Shown here piece by piece: positions 32,001 to 39,957 of a DNA stretch of 48,565 nucleotides (positions are counted from its first letter, which is position 1; each line of letters opens with the position of its first letter). Source of the stretch: CAYYNP01 sp964472545 (GTDB lineage: Bacteria; Planctomycetota; Planctomycetia; Pirellulales; Thermoguttaceae); assembly GCA_964472545.1 (NCBI GenBank), contig CAYYNP010000035.1, positions 1 to 48,565 on the forward strand. The letters run 5' to 3'. A program made the position numbers and the translations under genes. Below the pieces are notes generated by a model. The model did no database searches. It saw only the letters and a program-made list of their open reading frames with translations, and was not told the DNA's origin.

Positions 32001-35000
32001 CAACACCGGCTTGCAGGACGCCACCTGGGCCGCCAGGGGCGGCACGCTAACGATGCTTACGACCGATCCGCTGGGCGGGGCGACCAAGCTTGAGCTGGCC
32101 GGCGGAACGTTCCAGATTGAGAACCCACTGACCAACATCGCCGCCGGTCCGGGCGACGCGATCGCCCACTTCGAGTTCGACGACCCCGCGGACCTCGGAT
32201 ACGATAGCGTCAACACTTTCCGTTCCAGAACCAATATCGGAAATCCGGCGCATACGGCGGACGGCCTGGTGGGCGGCGCGCTGGTGCTGGACGGTGGCAG
32301 CCAGATTAACGTGGGAAGCGACGGCTTCCCCAACACACCCTTCACCATTTCCGCCTGGTTGCGTTTGGACGACCCGAGTGCTGGGCTTTGGCGAACCGCT
32401 GTGGGGAATTGGCAGACCGGCGCCCTCTGGGCACATCTCGGTAAGGACAACACCGAGACCTTTGGCGACCACGGTGGCGGTCATACCTTCGCCTCCGACC
32501 CGGGCGGCAACCTGCAACGGGGCAAATGGTACCATGTCGTCTCCGTCAGGGGCGCCGGCGGCGAGAACCAGATCTGGCTCGACGGTGTCAAGGGAAGCAC
32601 GTCGGCCGGAGTGCCGGAAGCCCCCACCGGTGAGATCTACATCGGCTCGAAAGACCCGTGGCTCGGCAACGGCTGGGTCGGCCTGATCGACGAGCTCCAA
32701 ATCTACAACCGAGCGCTGACCCCCGAGGAAATCATCCCGATGGCCGGCGAGCGGGAGCCGTTGGACGTCGGCACGGTCACTGTAGACGTGACCGCCAACT
32801 CCACGCTTTCGATCGGTGCTCCCAGCGCGAGCTTCGGCGATCTGACACTGCAAAACGGTGTGATGACAACCACCGGTGCATTGGACGGCATCGGCTTCAC
32901 TTCGACCACCATGCCGGCTACCGCCGGCACCGCCGGCATCAACGCCCAAACGCCCACCGCCGGCGGCCCGTTGACGATCAACGCCGGTGTGCTCAACACC
33001 CGAGGGCCCGTCAGCTTCGACTCGACGCTGATTCCCGAGGCGGCCACGGCGATCGGCCTCGATACCGATACGGCGGTCGACCTGGGCGTGATCACCGGCG
33101 GCGGAGCGGGGCCGAACGTGACGATCTCCAAGGTGGGTACCGGTGAACTGCGGCTCGCCGCGGCCAACCAGAATCTGGCCGGCGCCACCTGGCAGGCCGA
33201 GGGTGGCCGGTTGACGATGACCGGCGAGGCCCCCTGGGGCGGCTCGAAGTCGGCCGTGCTGGCCGGCGGAACGCTGAACATCACCGGCCTCGCCGGCGCC
33301 GGAGTGATCGATCCCGGCACGTTGCGAGGACTCGAGGCTCATTTCGACGCAGGCGTGGGGCTCACCACCGATCCCGGCGGGATCGTGCTGTCGTGGGAGG
33401 ACCAGTCGGGCAACACCAATGACGCGGTACGCGCTAGCGGGCACCCCTTCGTGGTCGACAACCAAGTCAACGGGCTGCCGGTCGTACAACTCCGCGGCAA
33501 CGACGACTGGCTCGATCTGGCCGATCCGTTCTACGCGCGATCGGTCTACGCCGTCTTCCGCAGCCCGAATCCGACCTGGTCGACCTACGGCTCGCCCTTC
33601 GGTTCGGTCGACTACAACACCGGCCGCACGTTCATCTTCGAGGCCGGCCAGACTTACTTCCACAGTAATCCGTTCCCGCCGGGCGTGCGAAAGAACGGCA
33701 TCGCATTAGGCGGCAACTTCAATCTGGCTCCGATCGACGAGTATATGGTGCTGGGGGTCGATACGGCCTTCGCCGATAACCTGCGAGACTATCGAATCGG
33801 CTCACAGGAGGGCTGGGCGGGCGAACTCGATATCGCCGAGATTCTCGTCTTCGATCGCGTGCTCTCCGGATTCGACGAGAACCGCCTTGGGTTCTACCTG
33901 CAGGAAAAGTACGGCATCGCCGGGGATTACACCGGGCCGGTCGAGGCGCTGACGATGGCCGACTACGACCTCACCGTGATCGCCGATTCCACGCTGCAGG
34001 CCGGCACCGATTTCAGTGCCACGCTGGGAACGCTCACTGTGAAGCAGGGCATCCTGGCAACCTCCGGTGCGCCGGAGGGGATCTTCTTTGCCTCGACAAG
34101 CATCGAGCCTGCCACCGGCGTAACCGTGGTCGGGTTCGCCCCGGATATGATCCTTAATCCTGGTCCGATCGACGCCCACGGCGCCGAGTTGACGATCGTC
34201 AAGAACGGCGTCGGCGACCTGGTGTTGGATCATACCAACGCCGGGATCGAGAACGTCACTTTCGACGTCCGCGGCGGCCGGCTGATCGGCATTCCGTCGT
34301 CGAATCCGTTCGACGTCGCCCCGTTGGTGATCAACGGCGGTGAAGTCGTGCTCGGCGCCAGGCAGGGAGATGCCTCGCCGGTCCGTTACGACAACGCCGT
34401 CACGGTAACGGCGGCCGGCGGCACTCTGACCGCCGGCAAGGGCGGCCAGGCTTCCGCCGCCAACGCACCGATGACCATCATCGCCGGCAGCGACGTCGCG
34501 GTGGACGGAACGCTCGCGCTACAGTCGACCAACGACTACGTGCTGAGCGTCGAGGGCGAGGTTAGCGGCAGCGGCGGGATCGCCGTCGATAACGGCACGG
34601 TCGATCTGCAAGGTGCCCTCGACGTTGGTTCGGCGTCCCTCTCCGGAGGCTCGTTGAGCCTGGCCGGCGGCACGGTGGGGCAATTCGACCTCTCCGGCGG
34701 CCTACTGGCCGCGTCGGCCGACGTGAACGTCACCACCGCCAACGTCGTTGCCGGTGAGATCGTTGCGGGCAGCCCCGTCCTCGTCCATCAGGCCGTCAAC
34801 ATCGGCGATATCACCTACAGGATCGCCGACGCCACGATCGGCCTAGGCGGTGCGGACCTGACGGCCGGTGCCGATCTGACCGTCGATGGCGGCACGCTCA
34901 CCGTCCTCGGCCCACCGCCGTTCTCCACCGACGGACTTCAACTCTGGCTCGACGCCGGTACCATCAGTGGCCTGGCCGACGGCGGCGTGGTGAACCAGTG

Positions 35001-36882
35001 GGACGACGTTTCCGGAAACGGGAATCACGCCACCACGCGTGCCGGCTCTCCCACGTACCAATCGGCCGCTCTGGGCGGCAAGCCCGCGGTACACTTCGAC
35101 CTGAACAGCAGGATGGAAACCGATGCGACGTTCACCAGCCCGTATACCATCTTGTATGCCGGGCAGATGACCGGAGGCACCAGCCGGCGGCTCGTGTCGT
35201 CTGCTACCGGCAACTGGCTGCTGGGTTATTGGGGTAACCGAAGGGACGTGATGTATGCCAATGGATGGGTCAGGCTAGACCCAGCCGTTGCACCGGGTGT
35301 CGATCCTCACATCTACGCGGCAACGCGCGATGCCACGCAGACCAGGCTTTACGGAGACGGCACCGATATCACCGCCGACCCCAATCCGAGTTTGCAGATC
35401 GGACGACTCCAACTCAATAGCTACGGCGGCAACCAAAACGAGTCGTCCGACGGCGACGTTGCCGAACTCCTCATCTACAACCGGGCGCTCTCGGCCGCTG
35501 AATTGAACAACATAGGCGGCTACCTCGAGGCGAAGTACGATCTAGATACCGCTTACGAGCCGCCGGCTGGCGGCGGTGGTGCAAGCCAGCCGACCACCAA
35601 CCTCCTGGTGACCGACACGACGACGGTTACGACGAGTGACCTTTCGGTAACCCTCGGCGATCTGACGATCACAAATCCGGCGCCGGCGACTCCGACCGAA
35701 TTGACGCTCGACGCTGCGGCCTATTCCTTCGCCAACGTCGCCGCCGACGATGGGGCCACGATCAACGGCGACTTGACCATCACCGACACGCTTTCGCTCG
35801 GTGGTGCGTTGAACGTCAACGGACAGGTGCTCTTGGCCGACAATTCCACCTACCGCAACAGGCTTGACGGAGCCGCCCACGGCAATCTGGCCAACCTCGG
35901 TAACTCGGAACTGACGCTGGCCGGCACGCTCGATCTGGTGCCGGTCGCCGTAGGCCCCGCCCAGATTGGGCAGACCGTCACCCGGACGATCGCCGAAGCG
36001 CTTTCCGAAGGCGTGATTCAGGGCAACTTCGACGCCGTTCCGGCCGCCGGCACTCCGGGCGACCGCAAGCCGGGACACCTGGGTATGGGCGTGTTCAACA
36101 TGGGCGTGACGTACGTCGAGACGATTCCGCCGACCCTGCCCGATCCGAGTTACATGGCGGTTGACGTGGACGTCTATACGGCCGAGGGCGGCGACAGCAA
36201 CGCCGACGGCAACATCGACGGTCAGGACATCCAAACCCTGATCATCAACTTCAACCTGCAGGGTGACCCGCCCGACCGCAACTGGCTCAAGGGCGACACG
36301 GCCGGCGGAAATAACGGCCGCGGCGACGGTTGGGTCGACGGCCAGGACATTACCGACCTGATCACCCACTTCACCGGCGACCCGGGGCCGGCCGATCCGG
36401 GCGGGATGAAGGTGGAGTACAACTTCGTCACCGGCGAGTTCATCGTCTCGGCCAAAGAAGTGATGAGTTGGAACCTGATCACGCAGGGTGGGTTCCGTCC
36501 GGACGTGGCCGACTACGTTCGCAACGAATCCGACATGCCCACGGCACCGTTCGGAACGTTCGTTTCGTCGAACGTGAACACGGTGGGCGAGGCCTCCTTC
36601 GGGTTGCCGTTGGACACGCCGGACGTCTTCGTCGGCAACATCTTGGCCGACCCGGTTATCGCCAACACGTACGACGATGCGAGAGCCGACTTTGCCCAGT
36701 TGCTGGACTCCGGGACTCTGGTGATCGACTACACGCTCGGCTTAGGTATCCCCAAGGGAACCATCACCTCGGCCGATATCGGCGGCGACCTCACGCTCAT
36801 CCCCGAGCCGAGCACGGTCGTGATGCTGCTGGCCGGCCTGGCCGGTCTGCTGTTGGTCTGGCGTCGCCGTCGCCGGGCGTAA
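26080..36882 (+). CDS. Giant PEP-CTERM surface protein (3600 aa) with L-type lectin-like head and seven LamG-like domains
   Basis: This is the third giant exported protein. The start at 26080 is chosen over an in-frame ATG 38 codons upstream because AGGAG lies 7 bases before it and it gives the signal peptide MRQVFARLLHQAVLVLAVIG (cleavage near ATA-DVP). Residues about 35-245 resemble an L-type (legume-like) lectin: FTLTANGASAI, GGFVAQFDYHL, DGAAFVLQNSG, AWVGFTGATGG. Seven concanavalin-like domains follow at about 445-660, 807-1004, 1207-1420, 1617-1829, 2023-2220, 2411-2615 and 2948-3163. Numbers 1, 4, 6 and 7 have the LHLDA/WLDAG form with GQWDDLSGNNNHAT-type sequence; 2, 3 and 5 are classical LamG (YYSFEDPAD, AWLFDEGAGT, HFEFDDPAD). 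Each of the first six is followed by a beta cassette of similar sequence. The dockerin-like pair is at 3367-3437 and the PEP-CTERM at 3574-3600 (IPEPST, hydrophobic helix, WRRRRRA). Binding of glycans is inferred from the modules; the ligand is unknown. Confidence 0.92.
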   Translation: MRQVFARLLHQAVLVLAVIGVGLTAPTAATADVPGFGDGSGFTLTANGASAIAGLPSIDAGTLQITSTQPGGQAASAFFNTKQDVGGFVAQFDYHLLPPMGNPADGAAFVLQNSGLNALGAAGGGMAYMNVPDSAALILNVYNGHPIGTEFVTGGVLDYAYQPTGNINLRDTNPIRATLTYDGSELVMGLADLATGETFSRSIDADIPAAVGGGSAWVGFTGATGGLFSNQQISNFTYVGFDKLTWDGTADGNFSDLNWLDRFGNPTASVPDETIMTTINNRIVTVDTGPAPARAATLSVDAGADPTGVVIPAAESLSVATSVNFGPGTTLTMGPGAALTAGTGGSISAVGIDGDSTINVGIGSLSVGSLADATTAGTLIKGGNGTLSLGASGGAVDLDNSAVRVSGGTLSLSGADPLAGSTAPVQLDGGTLQLLGSLDPTPDPGLPAIAGLQLHLDASAIVSANGATVGQWDDLSGNNNHATLSMGAPIYRQSANGDGIAAVEFGPGAGMVTPLTVAGDDYSVFVVFDSDQDSGAARRAIHGSNNWLIGPYNGMLRYHMGGWAYVGAEFMPVDEFVVTEASNSAAAWAFYENGQQRAGGAGSRGAAGQLTFGADNRPWTWGESLLGDIAEVLVYDSALSEADRGDINFHFQQKYGLGPRGPLDMTGADFVVTQDSTLEVVTDEYGDFGALTLQNGILTTKGTGDEIAFTGTQVAAGATAVGIAPETETFFGVIDGSAATAPFTFTVGGNREMVVEAGTMTGMGMATIDARGGTLNMIGAGAWAGATKAQLSGGTMSISAVPIPVSHPMSTAAYYSFEDPADPGHDDSGNGHDGTLVDTALHTPVGVMGGGLGLIGANDRMEIRPGGVNLGPEWTVSAWFEGLAPVGAWRTLFRGAAADHHIIVEHNTTMLGAYSNTGGGFLSSGYDTSLLTPDPHQITAVGSEGGTDFYIDGEYVGSSGGQAIGNVFSIGNYQGGGQRFADLIDEVYIHDRALNAGEVADLFAESQAPKAVLPALAMTDKDFTVTDDSALFAGTDTTAAFGDLTLKGGTLTISGAPGGVSFTSTTVNVDPASGLEAGVNAMAPTQFSPGGTPVVMRSGVLQTTGNPITLNGIKLHSSATAVGFNFQAETDYGQIDGNLAHAMVSKTGPGAMILNPGDATRLNNATLDAQGGRLVLGGNAAWGNATEARLSGGTLEIHAGAITDPTGLNAGLVGAWLFDEGAGTTAADSTGNGDGVVQGASWVDDPERGSVLAFNAVGQVAVPGGPFATVDDAITVAFWQNGAATQPRNDTIFQAKIGGARAVGSHLPWSNSNVYWDAGGAASCCADRSNFVIPPEDFKDRWNHWAFTKDTNTGEMKVFINGVERDSQGGRTIPLAGIDRMFIGSEENVNFYDGMIDEFLVYDRAVTPAEVSQLFIEGIDFPELPAIAMAGKNFTVTADSTLKAASSTTAAFGGLTHEGGMLTITGAPDSVTFTSLTVNATGEAEASLNALSPTSYGVDPVDLQAGILATMGQSVAFEGVSINAVAAGGTVGFNPQTDTDYGGIDGNLLTVNVAKTGPGTMTLIDGDASEMGNATWVARGGNLKLVGTAAWGGSTKATLAGGTLTVTDVEAAPVDPAALGGLQLHLDAGAIVGLNDGDVMGFWSDQSGNLHDTIETIGDPTYQASALGGEPAVRFNGNDGFRLGNLSGAFPSAATLFVVTTLSDPHYNLFTTRNNDTWWRYHGNGLSYPGLFRSNRIENYTAMPDAGSFIFAVESTAGGWEMFQDGASQGAVGGQYNAGDEYRIGMHDNNNGDKNLNGDISEILVYDKGLSGPEMTAVGFYLQEKYGLDTLYHGEIGALEMTEYDLTVTADSTLNASTSSTAAFGALTLQDGVATVVGAPGGVSFTSTTMPETAGTSGITAQTDVTGGPLTINAGVLRTRGPVSFDSTTIPAAATRVGLDGDRDLQLGVISGGGAGHEVTISKVGADTTVLTEANTGLQDATWAARGGTLTMLTTDPLGGATKLELAGGTFQIENPLTNIAAGPGDAIAHFEFDDPADLGYDSVNTFRSRTNIGNPAHTADGLVGGALVLDGGSQINVGSDGFPNTPFTISAWLRLDDPSAGLWRTAVGNWQTGALWAHLGKDNTETFGDHGGGHTFASDPGGNLQRGKWYHVVSVRGAGGENQIWLDGVKGSTSAGVPEAPTGEIYIGSKDPWLGNGWVGLIDELQIYNRALTPEEIIPMAGEREPLDVGTVTVDVTANSTLSIGAPSASFGDLTLQNGVMTTTGALDGIGFTSTTMPATAGTAGINAQTPTAGGPLTINAGVLNTRGPVSFDSTLIPEAATAIGLDTDTAVDLGVITGGGAGPNVTISKVGTGELRLAAANQNLAGATWQAEGGRLTMTGEAPWGGSKSAVLAGGTLNITGLAGAGVIDPGTLRGLEAHFDAGVGLTTDPGGIVLSWEDQSGNTNDAVRASGHPFVVDNQVNGLPVVQLRGNDDWLDLADPFYARSVYAVFRSPNPTWSTYGSPFGSVDYNTGRTFIFEAGQTYFHSNPFPPGVRKNGIALGGNFNLAPIDEYMVLGVDTAFADNLRDYRIGSQEGWAGELDIAEILVFDRVLSGFDENRLGFYLQEKYGIAGDYTGPVEALTMADYDLTVIADSTLQAGTDFSATLGTLTVKQGILATSGAPEGIFFASTSIEPATGVTVVGFAPDMILNPGPIDAHGAELTIVKNGVGDLVLDHTNAGIENVTFDVRGGRLIGIPSSNPFDVAPLVINGGEVVLGARQGDASPVRYDNAVTVTAAGGTLTAGKGGQASAANAPMTIIAGSDVAVDGTLALQSTNDYVLSVEGEVSGSGGIAVDNGTVDLQGALDVGSASLSGGSLSLAGGTVGQFDLSGGLLAASADVNVTTANVVAGEIVAGSPVLVHQAVNIGDITYRIADATIGLGGADLTAGADLTVDGGTLTVLGPPPFSTDGLQLWLDAGTISGLADGGVVNQWDDVSGNGNHATTRAGSPTYQSAALGGKPAVHFDLNSRMETDATFTSPYTILYAGQMTGGTSRRLVSSATGNWLLGYWGNRRDVMYANGWVRLDPAVAPGVDPHIYAATRDATQTRLYGDGTDITADPNPSLQIGRLQLNSYGGNQNESSDGDVAELLIYNRALSAAELNNIGGYLEAKYDLDTAYEPPAGGGGASQPTTNLLVTDTTTVTTSDLSVTLGDLTITNPAPATPTELTLDAAAYSFANVAADDGATINGDLTITDTLSLGGALNVNGQVLLADNSTYRNRLDGAAHGNLANLGNSELTLAGTLDLVPVAVGPAQIGQTVTRTIAEALSEGVIQGNFDAVPAAGTPGDRKPGHLGMGVFNMGVTYVETIPPTLPDPSYMAVDVDVYTAEGGDSNADGNIDGQDIQTLIINFNLQGDPPDRNWLKGDTAGGNNGRGDGWVDGQDITDLITHFTGDPGPADPGGMKVEYNFVTGEFIVSAKEVMSWNLITQGGFRPDVADYVRNESDMPTAPFGTFVSSNVNTVGEASFGLPLDTPDVFVGNILADPVIANTYDDARADFAQLLDSGTLVIDYTLGLGIPKGTITSADIGGDLTLIPEPSTVVMLLAGLAGLLLVWRRRRRA
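27412..34320 (+). repeat. About 1.2-kb supramodular repeat: LamG-like domain plus beta cassette (six units)
   Basis: Units begin near 27412, 28500, 29700, 30928, 32146 and 33310. Each is a LamG-like domain of about 200 residues followed by a beta cassette whose landmarks recur: M-T-x-x-D-x-x-V-T-x-D-S-T-L, F-G-x-L-T-L-x-x-G, F-T-S-T-T-x, D-Y-G-x-I-D-G, V-S-K-x-G-P-G, A-x-G-G-x-L, A-W-G-G-x-T-K-A-x-L-A-G-G-T-L. A seventh LamG at 34921 starts the C-terminal part without a full cassette. The 2038-aa protein carries one such cassette at residues 575-710, following a PA14-like domain. Confidence 0.8.
36181..36390 (+). other. Dockerin-like EF-hand pair of the 3600-aa protein
   Basis: Loop 1 is DSNADGNIDGQD, identical to that of the 4087-aa protein. 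Loop 2 is NGRGDGWVDGQD, with Asn at position 1 and Arg at 3. Most third-codon positions also agree with 19087-19290, so the match is at DNA level. Confidence 0.75.
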
Positions 36883-36917
36883 GGCCGCGATAGACTCAGT
36901 TGGCAATGCCATCTCTC

Positions 36918-36955
36918 GGGCGTCGTCTCCCTACGGGGGGGCGGCGTCCTTTTTC
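36918..36955 (+). terminator. Rho-independent terminator of the 3600-aa gene
   Basis: GGGCGTCGTCTCCC pairs with the G run and GCGGCGTCC across a three-base loop, with one bulged G and a few G-T pairs, and runs straight into TTTTT at 36950-36954. It lies 36 bases after the stop codon, in the short spacer to the convergent glycosidase-like gene. Confidence 0.85.
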
Positions 36956-36983
36956 GTTGGAGAAAGCACTCTGGAGTCTGGCA

Positions 36984-39707
36984 CTATTGCAGCGGCACGA
37001 ACGACAGCCCGCAAATCCGAGCTTTGCTTCGGATAGGCGTGACGACGACCCCCACCACGCCGGGCTTGGTCAACTCCACGTCGAACGTCTTCTGACGCGA
37101 ACGCAGAGAGGAGATGCGCTCGGAAATGGGTGGCTTGTTGCCCGGTACATGCAGGGCGACGTCGAACACACATGGTTGCGAGGGGGCTTCCCGAGGTTCC
37201 GCGAAGAACAGCGTTAGCCGATATCGCCCCGCTGCAACCGTGTGGTTCTTCCGGTTCATCAACGGCGAGACGCGTAAGTGGATCGGCTGCTGCGATTCGA
37301 TTCCCGACTGCCGCACCTCCCACTGGGTCTCGGCCGACGCCGGCGGCAGTGCAGTGCGTCCGGCCAAATCGCCGTAGGCCGGGGCCGTGATCTCTTCCTC
37401 GCCGCGGACTTCCCAAAGGCGGTCGCCGCGATCGATGAAGTAGGTGAAGCGCCCTCGATTTTGGGCCAGCAGGTCGTGCGACGTCGGCGCGAAGTTAATG
37501 CGGATCGGCTCAACGCCGAGTTGCTGCGCCAGGCAAATGTAGTGCGTCAGCCATCGCAAGTTCAACGAGACGATCAAGCCTTGCTCGCCGCGTGAGATAC
37601 CGAGCAGCCGTGCCATGTCGGCGTAGAGACGGATGGCCGCGGGCACGTCCGTTCGAGCCAGCGCCTGGCGAGCACGGGCGACGTCACCTGCTTCAAGGAG
37701 CTTTAGCGCGCGTCGGTAATGCGATTCGTTCTCGAACACGCTGAGGATGAACCGTTCCAGCCCGCGGAAATAGGCGATCCGATCACGTTGGATCGGCGTG
37801 AGCGTGGCGGGGTCGATGCGATCCAACAGCACCATGCGCCGCTCGTGCGAAGCGACCGCCTCGTCGTATCCCTTGAGTTCTCGATCGATGAAATAGTCGG
37901 ACGTATCGCGGCCGATCATCGGCAGTCCTGCCAGCCATTGCTGCAAGTAGTCGCCGAAAAGCTGTTCGTGTTGCGGGCCGAGCAACTGCCGGGCCATGCG
38001 ACGGCAGGACGCCTCGACGGACTGGTTCTTGGTCGACTCCCACACGGCGTCGCTCAGGCCAAGGAAGAAGAGGTCCAACGGCCGCGTGGTCCAATGCAGC
38101 ACACCGAAGCCGGACGCCTCACACTTCGACTTCGCCAGCAGATCGTAGAAGTTCTCGAACGGCGGATAGGGCGGGCCGACGTACGTCAGGTCGTCGTGAT
38201 GGGCCCAGTGGATCGGATAGATCGGCCGATGGGCCGCTGCTTTGGCCACGCCCTGCGGACCGCCGGGCGACTCCAATCGCGATTCCTTCCAAAGCACCTC
38301 GAAGTCCAACGGATAGAGTGCGACGTCCTTGGGCAAAAAGCGGTCGGCCGCGTTTTGCAGGCCGAATCCCCACGACCCCAGGCCCAACGAGACGTCTTCC
38401 CGTCCTAGTTCCGTCAGCGCCTTCTGGTGTGCCACTGCCACCTTGCCGAGCACGAAGATGCCGACGCTGTTCCAGTACTTTGCCACCTCCGGCTCGTCGG
38501 CAACGATCGCTTGATATTCCGCCTTCCACGGCTCCGGCAAGTTGTCGACGCTCAATCGCAGCATCGGCGTGCCGCGCTGGCGCATCCAAAGCACGAACGT
38601 GTCGAGTTGCGGATAGACCTCGAGCAAGTGTACCAATTGGGCCTTGTAGTAGCCGTAGCCTTCCGGCACGTCGGGCCGGGGAAGCCAGAAGTCGCCGCCC
38701 GCTTGCGTGGGAAAACGTGCGTGTTCGGGCAGCTTGAGGATCAGCGGCTGGGGATTGGCCGTGTCGGTATCCATGTCGACTGCCAGGATCACATCGACGC
38801 CGCGTTGCTGGGCATGCGCGAAGACTTCGCCCATCAGCCGCTGGGCGGCTTCGGTTCGCTCTCGGTCGGTGCCGTCGATTGCCGCTTCGCTCCCGAGCGT
38901 AGGGCCGTCGAAGGCCTCGCCGCCGATCAGCCGGCGGACGTCGTTGACGTGCATCGTGGCCCAGTCGCGCCCCACTCGCGTGGAGCTGAGATAGCCCACC
39001 GGCTTGTCTACGCCCATCAGCGAAAAGCCCGTCATCGGGTTGTTGCCGTAGGCGTGCACCATGATGCCGTTGTAGCCCAGCTTCTGCGACTGCGCGGCCC
39101 ATCGGTTCCAGTGTTCCAGGTCCCAGGAAGAACAACCGGAGAGGAAGTTGTGCCAGTTGAACACGAAGCGGCGCGGAACCAACGGACGGTCGGCCAGATC
39201 CCATTCCGCAAAAGTAAACGGCTTGCTGCTTGGGGCCGGCTGCAGGTCGCCGTCGAGCATGGGGCCGTAACCCAGCTTTCGCAGAAGACCACATACGCCG
39301 TAGACGAGACCGCGCGGATCGTCGCCGAGAATCAGGCCGACCGTCTTACCGTTCTCCTCCGTGGTGGTGACGGCGTAGCTTTCCGGGCCGCGCAGACGTT
39401 TGGCTGCGGCCGACGATCGAATCGACTGCCGCGTGGCCAGACGGATCACGTACTCGGCTTGCGGATCGGGCGTGGTGCGGCGGACGGCAAACGTCTCGTT
39501 CGGGTAGAGGCGTGCCAAGCCGTCGCGCAGTTCTTCGGCCGCCGTTGTCGCCGGCGATTGATCCGGTCCATAGGTCACGATGCACACGCTCGGCCGGCCG
39601 TCGTCGGCTGCGTGCTTCGCACACGTCGGGTTGCAGTCTGCGATTACCGACGCAATCACCAGCAGCAGGATCACGTTTCGTGCGTTAAGGCGAATGGTCC
39701 GAAACAT
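36984..39707 (-). CDS. Putative exported glycosidase with GH67/GH20-type N-domain and malectin-like C-domain (907 aa)
   Basis: The start at 39707 has GAGGAAG six to eleven bases upstream and gives MFRTIRLNARNVILLLVIAS, a signal peptide ending near a Cys (VIADC; Asp before Cys makes it a poor lipobox). Residues 39-150 match the alpha/beta domain that precedes the barrel of alpha-glucuronidases (GH67) and GH20 enzymes: CIVTYGPDQSPATTAAEEL and VGLILGDDPRGLVYGVCGLLRKLGYG. The next ~400 residues look like a TIM barrel (RRFVFNWHNFLSGC, LGYNGIMVHAYGN, VDVILAVDMDTD, FVLWMRQRG, HWTTRPLDLFFLGLSDAVW), then a helical region, then a malectin-like beta domain at about 815-905 (YRLTLFFAEPRE, VFDVALHV). This order suits a polysaccharide-cleaving enzyme, but I cannot name the GH family, substrate or catalytic acids. 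It is convergent with the 3600-aa gene and divergent from the cytochrome gene. Confidence 0.75.
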   Translation of the reverse strand: MFRTIRLNARNVILLLVIASVIADCNPTCAKHAADDGRPSVCIVTYGPDQSPATTAAEELRDGLARLYPNETFAVRRTTPDPQAEYVIRLATRQSIRSSAAAKRLRGPESYAVTTTEENGKTVGLILGDDPRGLVYGVCGLLRKLGYGPMLDGDLQPAPSSKPFTFAEWDLADRPLVPRRFVFNWHNFLSGCSSWDLEHWNRWAAQSQKLGYNGIMVHAYGNNPMTGFSLMGVDKPVGYLSSTRVGRDWATMHVNDVRRLIGGEAFDGPTLGSEAAIDGTDRERTEAAQRLMGEVFAHAQQRGVDVILAVDMDTDTANPQPLILKLPEHARFPTQAGGDFWLPRPDVPEGYGYYKAQLVHLLEVYPQLDTFVLWMRQRGTPMLRLSVDNLPEPWKAEYQAIVADEPEVAKYWNSVGIFVLGKVAVAHQKALTELGREDVSLGLGSWGFGLQNAADRFLPKDVALYPLDFEVLWKESRLESPGGPQGVAKAAAHRPIYPIHWAHHDDLTYVGPPYPPFENFYDLLAKSKCEASGFGVLHWTTRPLDLFFLGLSDAVWESTKNQSVEASCRRMARQLLGPQHEQLFGDYLQQWLAGLPMIGRDTSDYFIDRELKGYDEAVASHERRMVLLDRIDPATLTPIQRDRIAYFRGLERFILSVFENESHYRRALKLLEAGDVARARQALARTDVPAAIRLYADMARLLGISRGEQGLIVSLNLRWLTHYICLAQQLGVEPIRINFAPTSHDLLAQNRGRFTYFIDRGDRLWEVRGEEEITAPAYGDLAGRTALPPASAETQWEVRQSGIESQQPIHLRVSPLMNRKNHTVAAGRYRLTLFFAEPREAPSQPCVFDVALHVPGNKPPISERISSLRSRQKTFDVELTKPGVVGVVVTPIRSKARICGLSFVPLQ

Positions 39708-39957
39708 GGGTCTTCCTCGCGCGGGCAGTCTGCAAAGTACCAACGGCATCACACTCCGGGCCCTCTCGTTGGGCGGCATTTGCTCCCCTTGGGGCCGGCC
39801 GTTTCGCAGAGCCATTCTAGATCAGAACATCGCGATACGCCACAAGAGCCCGTCACCGTCGCCGCGGGTCACCATTACGCTGGATGTGGGTTTCGAGTAG
39901 ACTATCGGCACAATGTCGACAAGCGCCGGCCGTACGCGACGAAGTCAGGATCGATCC
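39708..39957. promoter_or_regulatory. Divergent spacer between glycosidase-like and cytochrome genes
   Basis: This 250-base spacer must hold promoters for both directions. The leftward side has a possible TAGAAT -10 (at 39814-39819) with TTGTGG about 20 bases upstream, too widely spaced to be persuasive. No hairpin or known element stood out. Confidence 0.3.
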
